A stretch of DNA of 58,127 nucleotides from Hungatella hathewayi WAL-18680 (GCF_000235505.1 NZ_JH379027.1:3238723-3296849), one strand, 5' to 3'; shown: positions 44,010 to 52,923, counted from the first letter of the stretch. A program made the numbers and translations. Notes: a model not told the origin generated them from the letters alone.

Positions 44010-44795
44010 ATGAATCTAAATCAAAGACAAACCGACATTTTAAATCTGTTAATAGAAAAGGGAACGGTATATTCCTCCGACCTATCCAGCCAGTACTCGG
44101 TTTCCACGGAAACTATCCGCAAGGATTTCAACCTGTTAGAGGAGCTTGGCTACGCCCAGAAGCATCATGGATTTGCCACGGTTTCCGAGCAGTATACGAA
44201 GGAAGCCCTGAATCTGGACACCAAGCGGCCGCTTCACAGCCGCGAGAAGCTTCTGATTGCCAAAAAGGCGCTAGACTTTATCGAGGACAACAGCGTCATC
44301 TTCTGCGACAGCGGAAGTACGGTCTGTGAGCTGGCCCAGTATCTGACCAACTACTCTTCCCTGACGATTGTGACCTCCTCCCTGGCTATTGTGGATGCGT
44401 TTCGAAACGTACCGAATGGCCCCCACATTTTCCTGATGGGCGGCTATGTAAATTATGACTACCAACTCACCCGCTCCATGGAATTTGACAATTCCGTGGA
44501 ACAGTTCCGCTTCGCCCAGGCATTTTTCGGCACCACCGGCGTCCGCTACCACGACGGTCCAACCTCCAGCAAATACCGGGAAGGTCTGGTGCGGCAGCGC
44601 GTCATGCGGCAGAGCGACTGCAATATTGTCCTGTGCGATAACAGCAAATTCAAGACCGGCGGCATCCATCAGTACGCCTCCTGGAGTGAATGTGACTATT
44701 TGATTACCGATGGGATACCGGATGAGAAGATGAAGGACAATTTGGAACATCAGGTGAAGGTGATTTACTGTGGGGAGGAAACGGGAAATTCCTGA
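44010..44795 (+). CDS. DeoR/GlpR-family transcriptional repressor
   Basis: This 261-aa regulator has the N-terminal DeoR winged helix (NQRQTDILNLLIEKG, YSVSTETIRKDFNLLEELG) and a C-terminal sensor domain with the sugar-phosphate isomerase-like motif FCDSGSTVCELA and GGYVNYDYQ. GGAGG precedes the ATG. It is divergent from the polyol/rbs operon, so it most likely represses that operon until a sugar phosphate accumulates. Confidence 0.93.
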   Translation: MNLNQRQTDILNLLIEKGTVYSSDLSSQYSVSTETIRKDFNLLEELGYAQKHHGFATVSEQYTKEALNLDTKRPLHSREKLLIAKKALDFIEDNSVIFCDSGSTVCELAQYLTNYSSLTIVTSSLAIVDAFRNVPNGPHIFLMGGYVNYDYQLTRSMEFDNSVEQFRFAQAFFGTTGVRYHDGPTSSKYREGLVRQRVMRQSDCNIVLCDNSKFKTGGIHQYASWSECDYLITDGIPDEKMKDNLEHQVKVIYCGEETGNS

Positions 44796-44821
44796 TAAAA
44801 ACCGTCACAGGATGATGGCGA

Positions 44822-44850
44822 TTGACGGTTCCTGTGGAATCAGGTATAAT
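44822..44850 (+). promoter_or_regulatory. Strong promoter of the MATE leader
   Basis: TTGACG (44822-44827) and TATAAT (44845-44850) with an exact 17-bp spacer. It lies 30 bp before a 31-codon leader ORF and more than 300 bp before the MATE gene. Confidence 0.85.
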
Positions 44851-44880
44851 CAGAGTTATAAATTTTGTGAAAGGGTGAGT

Positions 44881-44976
44881 ATGATGTTATTTGGAAAATT
44901 CTGCATTGATGGAAGCTCCGCACAATTTGAAATTTCAAGACATTGTACGGAGCCTGAAGGACACAAAGACAGCTAG
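44881..44976 (+). CDS. 31-codon leader ORF of the MATE transcript
   Basis: The ORF encodes a 31-aa peptide (begins MMLFGKFCIDG and ends GHKDS) and has AAAGGG just upstream. It spans the strong hairpin at 44915-44953 and stops 9 bases before the first terminator. Ribosome movement here could affect which hairpins form downstream. Function as a regulatory leader peptide is inferred from position. Confidence 0.5.
   Translation: MMLFGKFCIDGSSAQFEISRHCTEPEGHKDS
44915..44953 (+). other. Long leader hairpin within the 31-codon ORF
   Basis: GCTCCG-c-ACAAT pairs with ATTGT-a-CGGAGC, an 11-bp stem with one mismatch. The loop contains the palindrome TTGAAATTTCAA, which may extend the stem. It can form only when no ribosome occupies the leader ORF. 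Confidence 0.65.
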
Positions 44977-44985
44977 AGCCAGACT

Positions 44986-45021
44986 CTCCCCCGCATTAGA
45001 CGCGATTGGGGGCTGTTTTTG
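44986..45021 (+). terminator. Serial leader terminator 1
   Basis: CCCCC (44988-44992) pairs with GGGGG (45008-45012), with an inner CGC/GCG, followed by CTGTTTTTGTG. Confidence 0.75.
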
Positions 45022-45046
45022 TGTTACTATCCTATTTTGATTTCAT

Positions 45047-45085
45047 GGGCGGTGGACAGTGTTTTGTCTGCCGCCCTTTGTTTTT
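45047..45085 (+). terminator. Serial leader terminator 2
   Basis: GGGCGG (45047-45052) pairs with CCGCCC (45071-45076), with inner GACA/TGTC, followed by TTTGTTTTTG. Confidence 0.8.
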
Positions 45086-45105
45086 GTGAAATGAGACGTT
45101 TGAAG

Positions 45106-45146
45106 CAGAGGGCGCACGTGGTAACGCGTGGTGTCCTCTGTTTTTT
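45106..45146 (+). terminator. Serial leader terminator 3
   Basis: CAGAGG (45106-45111) pairs with CCTCTG (45135-45140), with inner CACG/CGTG pairing, followed by TTTTTT. It lies 34 bp before the MATE start codon. Confidence 0.8.
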
Positions 45147-45179
45147 GTATTAATAAATGAATGAAAGGAATTTTTGATT

Positions 45180-46532
45180 ATGAATAACGAACAGAATTTG
45201 ACAACGGGACGTGTGTCTGGGACATTAATGAAATTTGCGCTCCCACTCCTAGCCGCCAACCTGCTGCAGTCCTTTTACAGCATCGTGGATATGCTTGTCG
45301 TGGGAAATGTGGTCGGCGAAACGGGGCTGGCCGCTATCAGCAATGCCTCCATGATAAGCTTTATCATCAACTCCATCTGCATCGGCATTACCATGGGAGG
45401 CACGGTTTTAGCGGCTCAGTACAAGGGGGCCGGGGATGAGGAGGGGCAGCGGGAAACGACGGGAACTCTATTTTCAATCGCCTTTATCGCTTCCATCATC
45501 GTCACTGTGCTGGGGCTGCTGCTCTACGGCCCCGTATTTCAGGCGCTGGGGGTTCCCGCGGCTTCCATGGAGGACGCCTGTGACTATATGAAAATCATCT
45601 GCGGAGGCACGGTCTTTGTGTTTGGCTACAATGCGGTCTGCTCCATCCTGAAGGGATATGGGGACTCGAAGACGCCTCTCTATTTTATCGCGGCCGCGGC
45701 CGTCATCAATATCGCGCTGGATATGCTGTTAGTGGGACCTCTTGGCATGGGAACGAAAGGGGCCGCCTATGCCACCATTTTCTCCCAGGGGATTTCTCTC
45801 TTGATTTCCATCCTGCACCTAAGGAGAAAAGGGATTTTGTTTGATTTCCAGTGGAAACACCTTCGGATTCACCGTGATAAGCTGGTGATGATTCTGAAGG
45901 TCGGGCTGCCTTCCGCCGTGCAGATGGTCATTGTCAATATCTCCTATCTCCTGATTACGGGTATGCTGAACCGGTTCGGCGTATCCGTCGCCGCGGCTTC
46001 CGGTATCGGGTTAAAGGTCAACACCTTTGCGGGCATGCCCTGCTGGGCCATCGGGCAGGCGGTGACCGCCATGGCCGGGCAAAATATGGGGGCCGGCAAT
46101 CTCCGGCGGGTGAAGGAAACCGTCAAAACCGGCCTGCGCCTCAACATCCTGGTGACATTGGCCGCGGTACTCTTTGTGCAGATATTCGCCGGACCAATCA
46201 TCGCCCTGTTTGAGCCGGGAAGCCCGGAGGTTCTCGCCGACGGAATCCTCTATCTGAGAGTGTGCTGTGGGATAAACAGCCTGGTTTATGCGGTTATGTA
46301 CACCCTTGACTCCTTCGCTATCGGAATCGGCTCCGCCAACATTGCCATGGTAAATGCCCTTCTTGACGCCGCCATCGTCCGCCTGCCTCTGGGCTTTTTG
46401 CTGGCCTTTGTGGCTGATATCGGGTTTGCCGGCATCTACATCGGGCAGGCGGTCTCCCCGGTTCTGCCGGCTATTGTCGGCCTGCTGTATTTTAAAAGTG
46501 GTATTTGGGAGAGAAAATCACTGATTCACTAG
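45180..46532 (+). CDS. MATE family efflux transporter (2)
   Basis: This 450-aa protein has twelve predicted helices with the MATE start FALPLLAANLLQSFYSIVD (helix 1) and AISNASMISFIINS. The ATG at 45180 follows AAAGGA by ten bases; an in-frame TTG at 45174 is less likely. It is the only gene after a leader with three serial terminators, so expression is probably induced by readthrough. The substrate is unknown, possibly a ribosome-active drug given the leader layout. Confidence 0.92.
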   Translation: MNNEQNLTTGRVSGTLMKFALPLLAANLLQSFYSIVDMLVVGNVVGETGLAAISNASMISFIINSICIGITMGGTVLAAQYKGAGDEEGQRETTGTLFSIAFIASIIVTVLGLLLYGPVFQALGVPAASMEDACDYMKIICGGTVFVFGYNAVCSILKGYGDSKTPLYFIAAAAVINIALDMLLVGPLGMGTKGAAYATIFSQGISLLISILHLRRKGILFDFQWKHLRIHRDKLVMILKVGLPSAVQMVIVNISYLLITGMLNRFGVSVAAASGIGLKVNTFAGMPCWAIGQAVTAMAGQNMGAGNLRRVKETVKTGLRLNILVTLAAVLFVQIFAGPIIALFEPGSPEVLADGILYLRVCCGINSLVYAVMYTLDSFAIGIGSANIAMVNALLDAAIVRLPLGFLLAFVADIGFAGIYIGQAVSPVLPAIVGLLYFKSGIWERKSLIH

Positions 46533-46574
46533 ACAATACAAAGAGCCGGTAACCACAAAAGGCACATGTCAAAA

Positions 46575-46622
46575 TACCCCCTAAGCAGATTTTGGTTATT
46601 TCCCATATCTGCTTAGGGGGTA
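46575..46622. terminator. 16-bp perfect inverted repeat between convergent genes
   Basis: TACCCCCTAAGCAGAT (46575-46590) is the exact reverse complement of ATCTGCTTAGGGGGTA (46607-46622), with a 16-base loop. It lies between the convergent MATE and catalase genes. There is no strong T-run directly after the stem, so it may be a factor-assisted or bidirectional terminator. Confidence 0.65.
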
Positions 46623-46694
46623 CCATATCAATTGCCTTTATCTGTTATCGCAGCTATCTTATACCGCAGCTATTTCAAATCTAAAATCAAAAAT

Positions 46695-48197
46695 TTAAAT
46701 CGTCGCTTTCACCAGCGCCTTGTGGTCGCCCTTGGCCAGTTCTCTGACTCTCTCCATATCAAGCCCTAAAGCCTCCGTCATCCGGCGGCCGTACTCCTCG
46801 TCTGCCCAGAAGCAGTGTACGGCGTGGCGGTACTTGATATTGTCGGTGACCGGCTCGATATTGCGGGCGGTGTTCTCGATGAGCAGGGCACGTTTGTCCT
46901 CCGTCATCACTCTCCACAAATCTCCGCCGGCTCTGAAGCAGTCGTCCGTCGGGTCATCCTGTGGGTCGTAGGCGTAAAGAGCGCCGGATAAATCTAACGG
47001 CGGCTCCATCACTTCTGGCTGGGCCGCCCACTCGCCCTGACTGTTGGGACTGTATGCAGGCGCTCCGCCGTAGTTGCCGTCGGTGCGCATCAGGCCGTCG
47101 CGGTGGTAGTCGTGGACCTCACATTTGGCACGGTTCACCGGAATCTGATTGTAGTTCACGCCAAGGCGGTAACGCTGGGCATCGCCGTAGACGAACAACC
47201 GGCCCTGGAGGAATTTATCCGGTGAGAATCCAATTCCCGGCACCACATGGGCGGGGGTAAATGCGGCCTGCTCCACCTCGGCGAAATAATTCTCCGGATT
47301 GCGGTTCAGCTCCAGCACGCCGACCTCATGCAGCGGGAACTCCGCATGGCGCCATATCTTCGTGATATCAAACGGATTCTCATAATGCTTCTTCGCCTGC
47401 TCCTCCGTCATAATCTGCACATACATAGTCCAGCGTGGATAGTCTCCCTTCTCAATCGCCGTAAACAAATCCCGGCCATGGCTCTCACGGTCTTTGGCGA
47501 TCACCATCTCCGCCTCTTCATCCGTCAGGTTCTTGATCCCCTGCTGGGTCTTGAAATGGAATTTACACCAGACTCTCTCATTCTTCTCATTGTACAGCGA
47601 GAAGGTATGCTCCCCGAAGAAATGCATATGCCGGAAGGTGGCCGGTATGCCTCTGTCGGACATGACAATGGTCGTCTGGTGGAAGGTCTCCGGAAGCAGC
47701 GTCCAGAAATCCCAGTTATTCTGGGCAGAGCGCATCCCCGTCTGTGGGTCACGCTTCACCGCCCGGTTTAAATCAGGAAAGTTATGTACATCTCTCAGAA
47801 AGAAGGTTGGCGTGTTGTTGCCCACCAAATCCCAGTTTCCCTCCTCTGTGTAGAACTTCACGGCAACGCCGCGGATATCACGCTCCGCATCCGCCGCTCC
47901 CCGCTCTCCAGCCACAGTGGAAAAACGCAGAAACAGTTCGGTCTCGGCTCCAGGCTGCAGTACTTTGGCTCTCGTCCACTGGGAAATGTCATGGGTCACC
48001 GTCAGTTTCCCGTAAGCCCCCCAGCCCTTCGCGTGCATCCGCCGCTCCGGAATCACCTCGCGGTCAAAATGGGCCAGCTTCTCCAACAGCCATACATCCT
48101 GTAACGCTACCGGTCCCCGGGGTCCCGCAGTGAGCGAATGCTCATTTTCTGCGATAGGCGCCCCGGCCTCATTTGTTAATTTCTTGTTGTTTTCCAT
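46695..48197 (-). CDS. katA: Heme catalase (small-subunit type)
   Basis: This 500-aa catalase decomposes hydrogen peroxide. The active-site histidine is in [12 protein letters not shown], the asparagine region in [11 protein letters not shown], and the proximal heme tyrosine in [14 protein letters not shown]. The ATG at 48197 follows AAAGGAG; a much longer reading frame continues upstream but lacks support. In an anaerobe it gives oxygen and peroxide tolerance. A PerR-box-like motif upstream fits peroxide control. Confidence 0.95.
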   Translation of the reverse strand: MENNKKLTNEAGAPIAENEHSLTAGPRGPVALQDVWLLEKLAHFDREVIPERRMHAKGWGAYGKLTVTHDISQWTRAKVLQPGAETELFLRFSTVAGERGAADAERDIRGVAVKFYTEEGNWDLVGNNTPTFFLRDVHNFPDLNRAVKRDPQTGMRSAQNNWDFWTLLPETFHQTTIVMSDRGIPATFRHMHFFGEHTFSLYNEKNERVWCKFHFKTQQGIKNLTDEEAEMVIAKDRESHGRDLFTAIEKGDYPRWTMYVQIMTEEQAKKHYENPFDITKIWRHAEFPLHEVGVLELNRNPENYFAEVEQAAFTPAHVVPGIGFSPDKFLQGRLFVYGDAQRYRLGVNYNQIPVNRAKCEVHDYHRDGLMRTDGNYGGAPAYSPNSQGEWAAQPEVMEPPLDLSGALYAYDPQDDPTDDCFRAGGDLWRVMTEDKRALLIENTARNIEPVTDNIKYRHAVHCFWADEEYGRRMTEALGLDMERVRELAKGDHKALVKATI

Positions 48198-48287
48198 GTA
48201 CTTCTCCTTTCTGATCATCTCTATGTACATATCTTTTCGATAGTTACACGCCCTGCTGCCTACACCCCCATTGCATTTAATTTTAAA

Positions 48288-48303
48288 AACAATAATTATT
48301 ACT
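48288..48303. promoter_or_regulatory. Possible PerR/Fur box upstream of catalase
   Basis: AACAATAATTATTACT contains the palindrome AATAATTATT and approaches the PerR/Fur consensus TTATAATNATTATAA. It lies about 90 bp upstream of the catalase start. A match in AT-rich sequence may be by chance. Confidence 0.4.
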
Positions 48304-48352
48304 GATTTGATTATAGTACTGCTGGGAAATAATGTCAATTTATTTTTCATAA

Positions 48353-48393
48353 AAAAGGGATTTGCCACAATTTCCTGCTGGCAAATCCCTTTT
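48353..48393 (-). terminator. Terminator after the diguanylate cyclase gene
   Basis: AAAAGGGATTTGCCA (48353-48367) pairs perfectly with TGGCAAATCCCTTTT (48379-48393), a 15-bp stem with terminal A/T runs. It lies just beyond the stop at 48397. Confidence 0.9.
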
Positions 48394-48396
48394 CTA

Positions 48397-50310
48397 TCAT
48401 AACCTGTTATTCTTTTCCCTCTCTCCTCCGCTAAAAACCGTATATCCGTTTTTCCCTCTCTTCTTCGTCTCATAGAGGGCTTCATCGGCCTTCTGATAGA
48501 GGGATTTAAAGTCCGTCCCATCCCGCGGCGCCATGGCCACACCGATGCTGGCAGACATATTCCAGCTGCCTGTCTCATTGGTACAGACCGTATTCAAAGC
48601 GGCAGTTAACGCCTCAGCCAGCTTCACAACCTGCTCCATTTCAATCCCGGAGACAAACGCCACAAACTCATCTCCGCCCACACGGCCCAGGATATCGTGT
48701 TCCCCAAAATGACTTCTGATAATCGCTGTGAAACTGCGGATGCAGAAATCCCCAAACGCGTGACCAAAACGGTCATTGGTCTGCTTAAAATCATCAATAT
48801 CGAAGATGAAAAAAGCAGATTTCCGGTTCGTCTCCTCCAAAAGCCTCCGGTCAATCATCCGCTCCGTGGCCTTCTTCGTGTAGAATCCTGTCATTTCGTC
48901 CCATTCCGCTCTCAGCTCTTTCTTTTTGTCCGCATCAATATTCTTCCGGTAGACAAACATATGGAGCGAATCATCCTCCGAGGAATAGAAAATATAGGCG
49001 TCTATCCTCATCCAGAAGTAATTGGTTCCGTCCTCCGTAATCATGAACTCATAGCAGAGATGATTGTTCCCGTTCTCATACTCTCTGGCGACATGCTCCG
49101 GCTTGAAGGTTGTGACATACCCCTCCCGGTATTCCTCCTTTATCTGCTTCCCGGCAATCACCTCCAGGCACTGGGAATAGGGAAGCCCTACGGCGCCAAG
49201 GCGCTCAAAATACCGCTCCGTCCTCTCCCCCACCGCACAGTCCTTCGTGATATTCAGTTCATAAATGTCATCGTAAAGCTGTTTTGTCGCCTTCTCGAAA
49301 TAGGTATGGCGCTCCTCCTGAAGTTTGAGAATCTGTCTGTTAAAATTCCGAATGACGGAGGTGGTCACCACAAGAACCGTCAGCACAATGAAGGCAAGGA
49401 TGATTCCCGACTGGCAGAGCTGGGCATTCATCTCCTTCACAATCTCACTGGTATCCTGCTGTACAAGCAGGCTCCAGGATAGCTCCGGAATATATCTGGA
49501 TACCACATAATCATCGCCAGACTGGCTGGAGTCGGTCCAGACTTCCAGATTGGCCGTGTCATCCTTCCAGCTCAGCACCTGTTCTCTGATCCTCTCCTGT
49601 CCATGGAGGGTGAACCAGTCCACCGCCTCATAGCCCGTGTTGGTGGTGGAGATTTCTATAATCCCTCTCTCGTTGATTAAGCACGCCTCGACATGATATT
49701 TTTCCTCATAGCTCTTTAGCAGCTCCATCAGATGGTCGATGCGGATGCCCACCCCCACGATACCCAGGACGCCCCCCTGCTCATCCATGATTTTGCAGTT
49801 GACGAAGACAGTAATCGCATTGGACGCCCCAACCACCTCGTCATTGTCCACATTTAAGGAGTACTCCTCCTCACTGTCCAGCAAATCAAAATACCAGGTA
49901 TTCTCCGAATCTCCCTCCACTAACACTCTGTCACATCCGTTAAAATTGTAGTAACGGCCAGTGGCGGTGGACACGAGAAAGACGGAGCTGAAATCATATT
50001 TTTCCTGATAGGCTCTCAAATATTCTTTCGTCGTTTCAATATAAAGCGGGTCCTCCAAATGCTCCTGCTCCACCTTCAGATGCTCCTCCAAAAGGCTGTC
50101 GTGAGCCATGGTCAGCGAGACGTTGACCGGTTTTGTGAATCTGGTAGTCAACTGGTAATAGATTCCCTCCGCGCTGAGGGCCGAGATATGCTCAATGTCA
50201 TCCAGGGAAGCGCTGTAATTGGCACGATAACTGAAAATGGCAGTCAGAGCAAACCCGACTATCAAAATGACACTGACCAGCAGATTGGTCTTTAAAAGTT
50301 TATTGTTCAC
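48397..50310 (-). CDS. Cache-domain sensor diguanylate cyclase
   Basis: This 637-aa membrane protein has helix 1 (about residues 9-29), an extracellular dCache sensor (about 30-300; contains [20 protein letters not shown]-type segments), helix 2 (about 303-325), a PAS-like region (about 335-460) and a GGDEF domain (about 470-630). The active loop RVGGDEF is intact, and a [16 protein letters not shown] segment precedes it, so it should make cyclic di-GMP in response to an external small molecule. No I-site RxxD was identified with certainty. Confidence 0.92.
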   Translation of the reverse strand: MNNKLLKTNLLVSVILIVGFALTAIFSYRANYSASLDDIEHISALSAEGIYYQLTTRFTKPVNVSLTMAHDSLLEEHLKVEQEHLEDPLYIETTKEYLRAYQEKYDFSSVFLVSTATGRYYNFNGCDRVLVEGDSENTWYFDLLDSEEEYSLNVDNDEVVGASNAITVFVNCKIMDEQGGVLGIVGVGIRIDHLMELLKSYEEKYHVEACLINERGIIEISTTNTGYEAVDWFTLHGQERIREQVLSWKDDTANLEVWTDSSQSGDDYVVSRYIPELSWSLLVQQDTSEIVKEMNAQLCQSGIILAFIVLTVLVVTTSVIRNFNRQILKLQEERHTYFEKATKQLYDDIYELNITKDCAVGERTERYFERLGAVGLPYSQCLEVIAGKQIKEEYREGYVTTFKPEHVAREYENGNNHLCYEFMITEDGTNYFWMRIDAYIFYSSEDDSLHMFVYRKNIDADKKKELRAEWDEMTGFYTKKATERMIDRRLLEETNRKSAFFIFDIDDFKQTNDRFGHAFGDFCIRSFTAIIRSHFGEHDILGRVGGDEFVAFVSGIEMEQVVKLAEALTAALNTVCTNETGSWNMSASIGVAMAPRDGTDFKSLYQKADEALYETKKRGKNGYTVFSGGEREKNNRL

Positions 50311-50406
50311 CCAGTTCTCCTCTTTTCAGTCACGATTTTTTAAGTTCTTGTCGGTTTATGTCGATTTCAGTTTAGCACAAATACCCGTAATTGTCATTTA
50401 TTACTT

Positions 50407-51891
50407 TTACAGATTGATAAGTTTTGTCGCCACATGCTCCTGGAACATCACGTCGTGCTCCACGAACAGCAGGGTGGGCTGGTATTTTAAGATCAGTTCC
50501 TCGATCTGGACTCTGGACAGCACATCCACGAAGTTCAGCGGCTCATCCCAGATATACAAGTGGGCCTGCTCACAGAGACTGACGGCGATGAGAATTTTCT
50601 TCTTCTGGCCGCCGCTCAAGTTCTCCAGGTTTTTCTCAAACTGTACCCGCTCAAAATCCAGCTTGCGAAGCAGCGCCCGGAACAGGGTCTCGTCAATGCC
50701 TTGCTTTCTGGCGTACTCGCTGAGACTGCCCTTCAGATGGGAGGTCTCCTGGGAGACATAGCTGACAATCAGCCCGCTGGCCCGGGAAATATGACCGTCA
50801 TGGTGGATATCTTCGCCCAGAATGGCCTTTAAAATGCTGGATTTTCCACATCCGTTTGCCCCGGATAGACAGATTCTGTCACCGTTTCTTATCTCCAGAT
50901 TCACCGGACCGCAGACAGCCCTGTCATCATAGCGGATGACAACGTCCTGAAGCGTCACCAGCCGCTCCGCGTAATGACGCTGGGGATACAGTTTTAACGC
51001 CTCTGCCCGCTCAATATTTTTCAACAATCCGGATTTCTCCTCGATGGCGTTCTGCTGACGCTCCTCAATCTGTTTGGCCCGCTTCATCATCTTGGCGGAT
51101 TTGTGGCCGATAAAGCCCCGGTCCGGCCGCAGGCCGCAGGAGTGTTTGCCCTGGAACTTGGTGCCTTCCACCTTGTCCGACCAGCCTGACGTCCGCCTCG
51201 ACGCCTCCTCCAGCCGCTTGATCTCCCCCTTCAGCCGCTCATTCTGCGACAGCTCCAGATTGTCCTGCCGCTGCCGGTTCTCCTGCCAGGACGAAAAATT
51301 GCCCTTCTGCACCTCAATGTCCGCCCTGTTGATGGACAGAATATGGTCCACCACCCCGTCCAGGAAATGACGGTCATGGGACACCAGGATGAATCCCTGT
51401 TTCCCCCGCAGATACTCCGCCACCAGTTCCCTGGAAGCGGCGTCCAGATGGTTGGTCGGCTCGTCGATGAGAAGGAAACGGCTCTCACCGGCAAACAGCG
51501 CCGCCAGAAGCGTTTTCGTCTGCTCCCCGTTGCTCAGCGTGTCGAAGGGCCGGAACAGCACGTCCTCCTTCACTTTTAGCAGGTTCAGCTCCTTATAAAT
51601 TCTCCAGCTCTCCTCCGCCGGAAGGATTTCCTCCAGAATCTCCATGGTCATCCTGCTCTTATCCCCCACCTCATAGGGGAAATACTGGAATTCCATCCCC
51701 GGCGCCGAAATCGTCCCGGAATATTCGTATTTTCCCAGCAGCAGGTTTAAAAATGTGGTCTTGCCACGTCCGTTCCTTCCGATGAATCCCAGCTTCCAGC
51801 TGGTGTCAATCTGGAAAGATACATGCTCAAATATATTGTCGTAACTGCCCTCGTAGGCAAATGTAAGGTCTGAGATATGAATCAATGCCAT
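50407..51891 (-). CDS. Lsa-type ABC-F ribosomal protection protein
   Basis: This 494-aa soluble protein has two ABC domains and no membrane segments. The first Walker A is GRNGRGKTTFLN and the second GANGCGKSSILK. The signature and Walker B are LSNGEQTKTLLA with FLLIDEPTNHLD, and LSGGQKKKILIA with LYIWDEPLNFVD. The start (LTFAYEGSYDNIFE) and short interdomain linker resemble the Lsa/CplR group, which displaces lincosamides, pleuromutilins and streptogramin A from the ribosome. The ATG at 51891 follows AGGAGG. An attenuation leader upstream (52042-52347) supports antibiotic-induced expression. Confidence 0.9.
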   Translation of the reverse strand: MALIHISDLTFAYEGSYDNIFEHVSFQIDTSWKLGFIGRNGRGKTTFLNLLLGKYEYSGTISAPGMEFQYFPYEVGDKSRMTMEILEEILPAEESWRIYKELNLLKVKEDVLFRPFDTLSNGEQTKTLLAALFAGESRFLLIDEPTNHLDAASRELVAEYLRGKQGFILVSHDRHFLDGVVDHILSINRADIEVQKGNFSSWQENRQRQDNLELSQNERLKGEIKRLEEASRRTSGWSDKVEGTKFQGKHSCGLRPDRGFIGHKSAKMMKRAKQIEERQQNAIEEKSGLLKNIERAEALKLYPQRHYAERLVTLQDVVIRYDDRAVCGPVNLEIRNGDRICLSGANGCGKSSILKAILGEDIHHDGHISRASGLIVSYVSQETSHLKGSLSEYARKQGIDETLFRALLRKLDFERVQFEKNLENLSGGQKKKILIAVSLCEQAHLYIWDEPLNFVDVLSRVQIEELILKYQPTLLFVEHDVMFQEHVATKLINL

Positions 51892-52041
51892 AAATGCCCC
51901 ACCTCCTGTATATTCCTCCATATCGTGGGCGTGGGCCCGTGGTCATCCGCCTGTAGCTTCATCGCCCGGCATCACCCGGCCACCACCGGGCATCACCCGC
52001 CATCCGCCTGTCGGCAGTATATCGCCCCATCCCATATGGAC
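51892..52041. other. Untranslated region between attenuator and ABC-F gene
   Basis: On the minus strand this 150-nt stretch contains the direct repeat ACAGGCGGATG twice, flanking GGGTGATGCCCGG and CCGGGTGATGCCGGGC units that can pair with one another. This G/C-rich repeat block may add further structure ahead of the ribosome site. Confidence 0.5.
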
Positions 52042-52075
52042 AAAAAGAAACCGCAAGAAAGTCTCTTTCCTGCGG
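52042..52075 (-). terminator. Attenuator terminator of the ABC-F gene
   Basis: On the minus strand CCGCAGGAAAG pairs with CTTTCTTGCGG around loop AGA, an 11-bp stem with one G-U pair, followed by TTTCTTTTTG. Its 3' arm is also complementary to the leader ORF segment at 52161-52170, which gives an alternative antiterminator. Confidence 0.85.
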
Positions 52076-52099
52076 CTCCGTGAATACACAACAAATGGC

Positions 52100-52124
52100 C
52101 TGATTCCTGCAATACAGGCATCAG
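52100..52124 (-). other. Intermediate leader hairpin
   Basis: CTGAT-g-CCTG pairs with CAGG-a-ATCAG around loop TATTG. It lies between the leader ORF and the terminator and could remain folded in either state. Confidence 0.6.
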
Positions 52125-52136
52125 CTATGCTGGCTT

Positions 52137-52232
52137 CTATGTTTGGCGGAAATGATGAATACTTTCTTGCATGTGCATAGCGAAACAGACGGACATCTCC
52201 CGTCTTCCTCTCCCTATGCAGTTACCACTCAT
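52137..52232 (-). CDS. Leader ORF 2 of the ABC-F transcript (31 aa)
   Basis: It starts MSGNCIGRGRREM and contains AMHMQESIHH. Its ATG overlaps the stop of leader ORF 1 (TAATG), so it is translationally coupled. The codons for Q-E-S contain the 10-nt stretch (52161-52170) that can pair with the terminator's 3' arm. A ribosome stalled before this point would leave it free to form the antiterminator. Confidence 0.6.
   Translation of the reverse strand: MSGNCIGRGRREMSVCFAMHMQESIHHFRQT
52161..52170 (-). promoter_or_regulatory. Antiterminator element
   Basis: GCAAGAAAGT on the minus strand is the perfect complement of ACTTTCTTGC in the terminator's 3' arm (52053-52062). Ten uninterrupted pairs would prevent the terminator stem from forming. 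Confidence 0.7.
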
Positions 52233-52252
52233 TAGCAAGAAATTGAACTCAT
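52232..52252 (-). CDS. Leader ORF 1 of the ABC-F transcript (MSSISC)
   Basis: A six-codon ORF (MSSISC) is preceded by AAAGGAG and GAAAGG. Very short leader peptides just after the promoter are typical of antibiotic-responsive attenuators. Its stop codon overlaps the start of leader ORF 2. Confidence 0.55.
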   Translation of the reverse strand: MSSISC

Positions 52253-52317
52253 CCTTTCAGCTCCTTTTATCTTTTATTTTGATTTGTAGACGGCATCGTC
52301 AGCGCCGCCACGTTTCA

Positions 52318-52347
52318 TTTATATCACTGATCCGGCTGTTTTGTCAA
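52318..52347 (-). promoter_or_regulatory. Promoter of the ABC-F leader transcript
   Basis: On the minus strand TTGACA (52347-52342) is followed by ATATAA after 17 bp or TATAAA after 18 bp. The -35 box overlaps the stop codon of the LURP-one gene. Transcription would start near 52310, giving a leader of about 420 nt. Confidence 0.8.
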
Positions 52348-52817
52348 GACCCTCTGGAACATTTTGCCGCGTCAATCGCCAGAACGATCATCAGAACGTG
52401 AAGCGCGTCCTGGGGATTCATCACATTGATCTCATAGGTATCGGTGACATTGAGAACCTTCTTCTCCACGATAGCCACCGTTCCGCCCATATTGTTCTCC
52501 ACCTGATAATCCCACTCCAAAATATCGCCGGAAACGCTCCAGTCACGACACTCCAGATAGAATTTCGGTATGAAAAAAGTCAGTTCCTTCTTCACCCGGC
52601 CAAGGTAGCGCTCCCCCTCATAGAGGTCAAAAGCCGGCAAAAATGTCAGCACCCGCTCCTGAACGGTCCCCAGCTCATACCCGGCGCTGTCATAGATTTT
52701 CAGGCAGTGGCCCCAGGACAGCTGCCCCTTCACCACAAACATCACATTGCCCTGCTCGTCATAGATATCGTAGCTGTCAAACCAGGAGAACAGGCGCTGT
52801 TTGAAAAGCATTTTCAT
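52344..52817 (-). CDS. LURP-one-related (Tubby-like fold) protein
   Basis: This 157-aa protein resembles bacterial LURP-one-related proteins: successive beta-strand motifs of the form YDIYDEQGNVMFVVKG, LKIYDSAGYELGTVQ and FDLYEGERYLGRVKK. No signal peptide or membrane helix until a hydrophobic C-terminal helix (VLMIVLAIDAA), as in the Tubby fold core. The function in bacteria is unknown, probably lipid or membrane association. Its end overlaps the ABC-F promoter. Confidence 0.8.
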   Translation of the reverse strand: MKMLFKQRLFSWFDSYDIYDEQGNVMFVVKGQLSWGHCLKIYDSAGYELGTVQERVLTFLPAFDLYEGERYLGRVKKELTFFIPKFYLECRDWSVSGDILEWDYQVENNMGGTVAIVEKKVLNVTDTYEINVMNPQDALHVLMIVLAIDAAKCSRGS

Positions 52818-52923
52818 AGGAATCCCTCCATCACTCCGTCTATCGCTGTTATCTTTATCTTAACACAGACGGAAGGAACATGGTTCTTAAGATTCCTTAT
52901 ATTTTTCTGAATCATTTTCACCG

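Noticed and set aside
48198-48578. N-terminal extension of the catalase reading frame
   Set aside because: The extension lacks a ribosome site and family similarity; the ATG at 48197 has a strong site and gives the normal catalase length.
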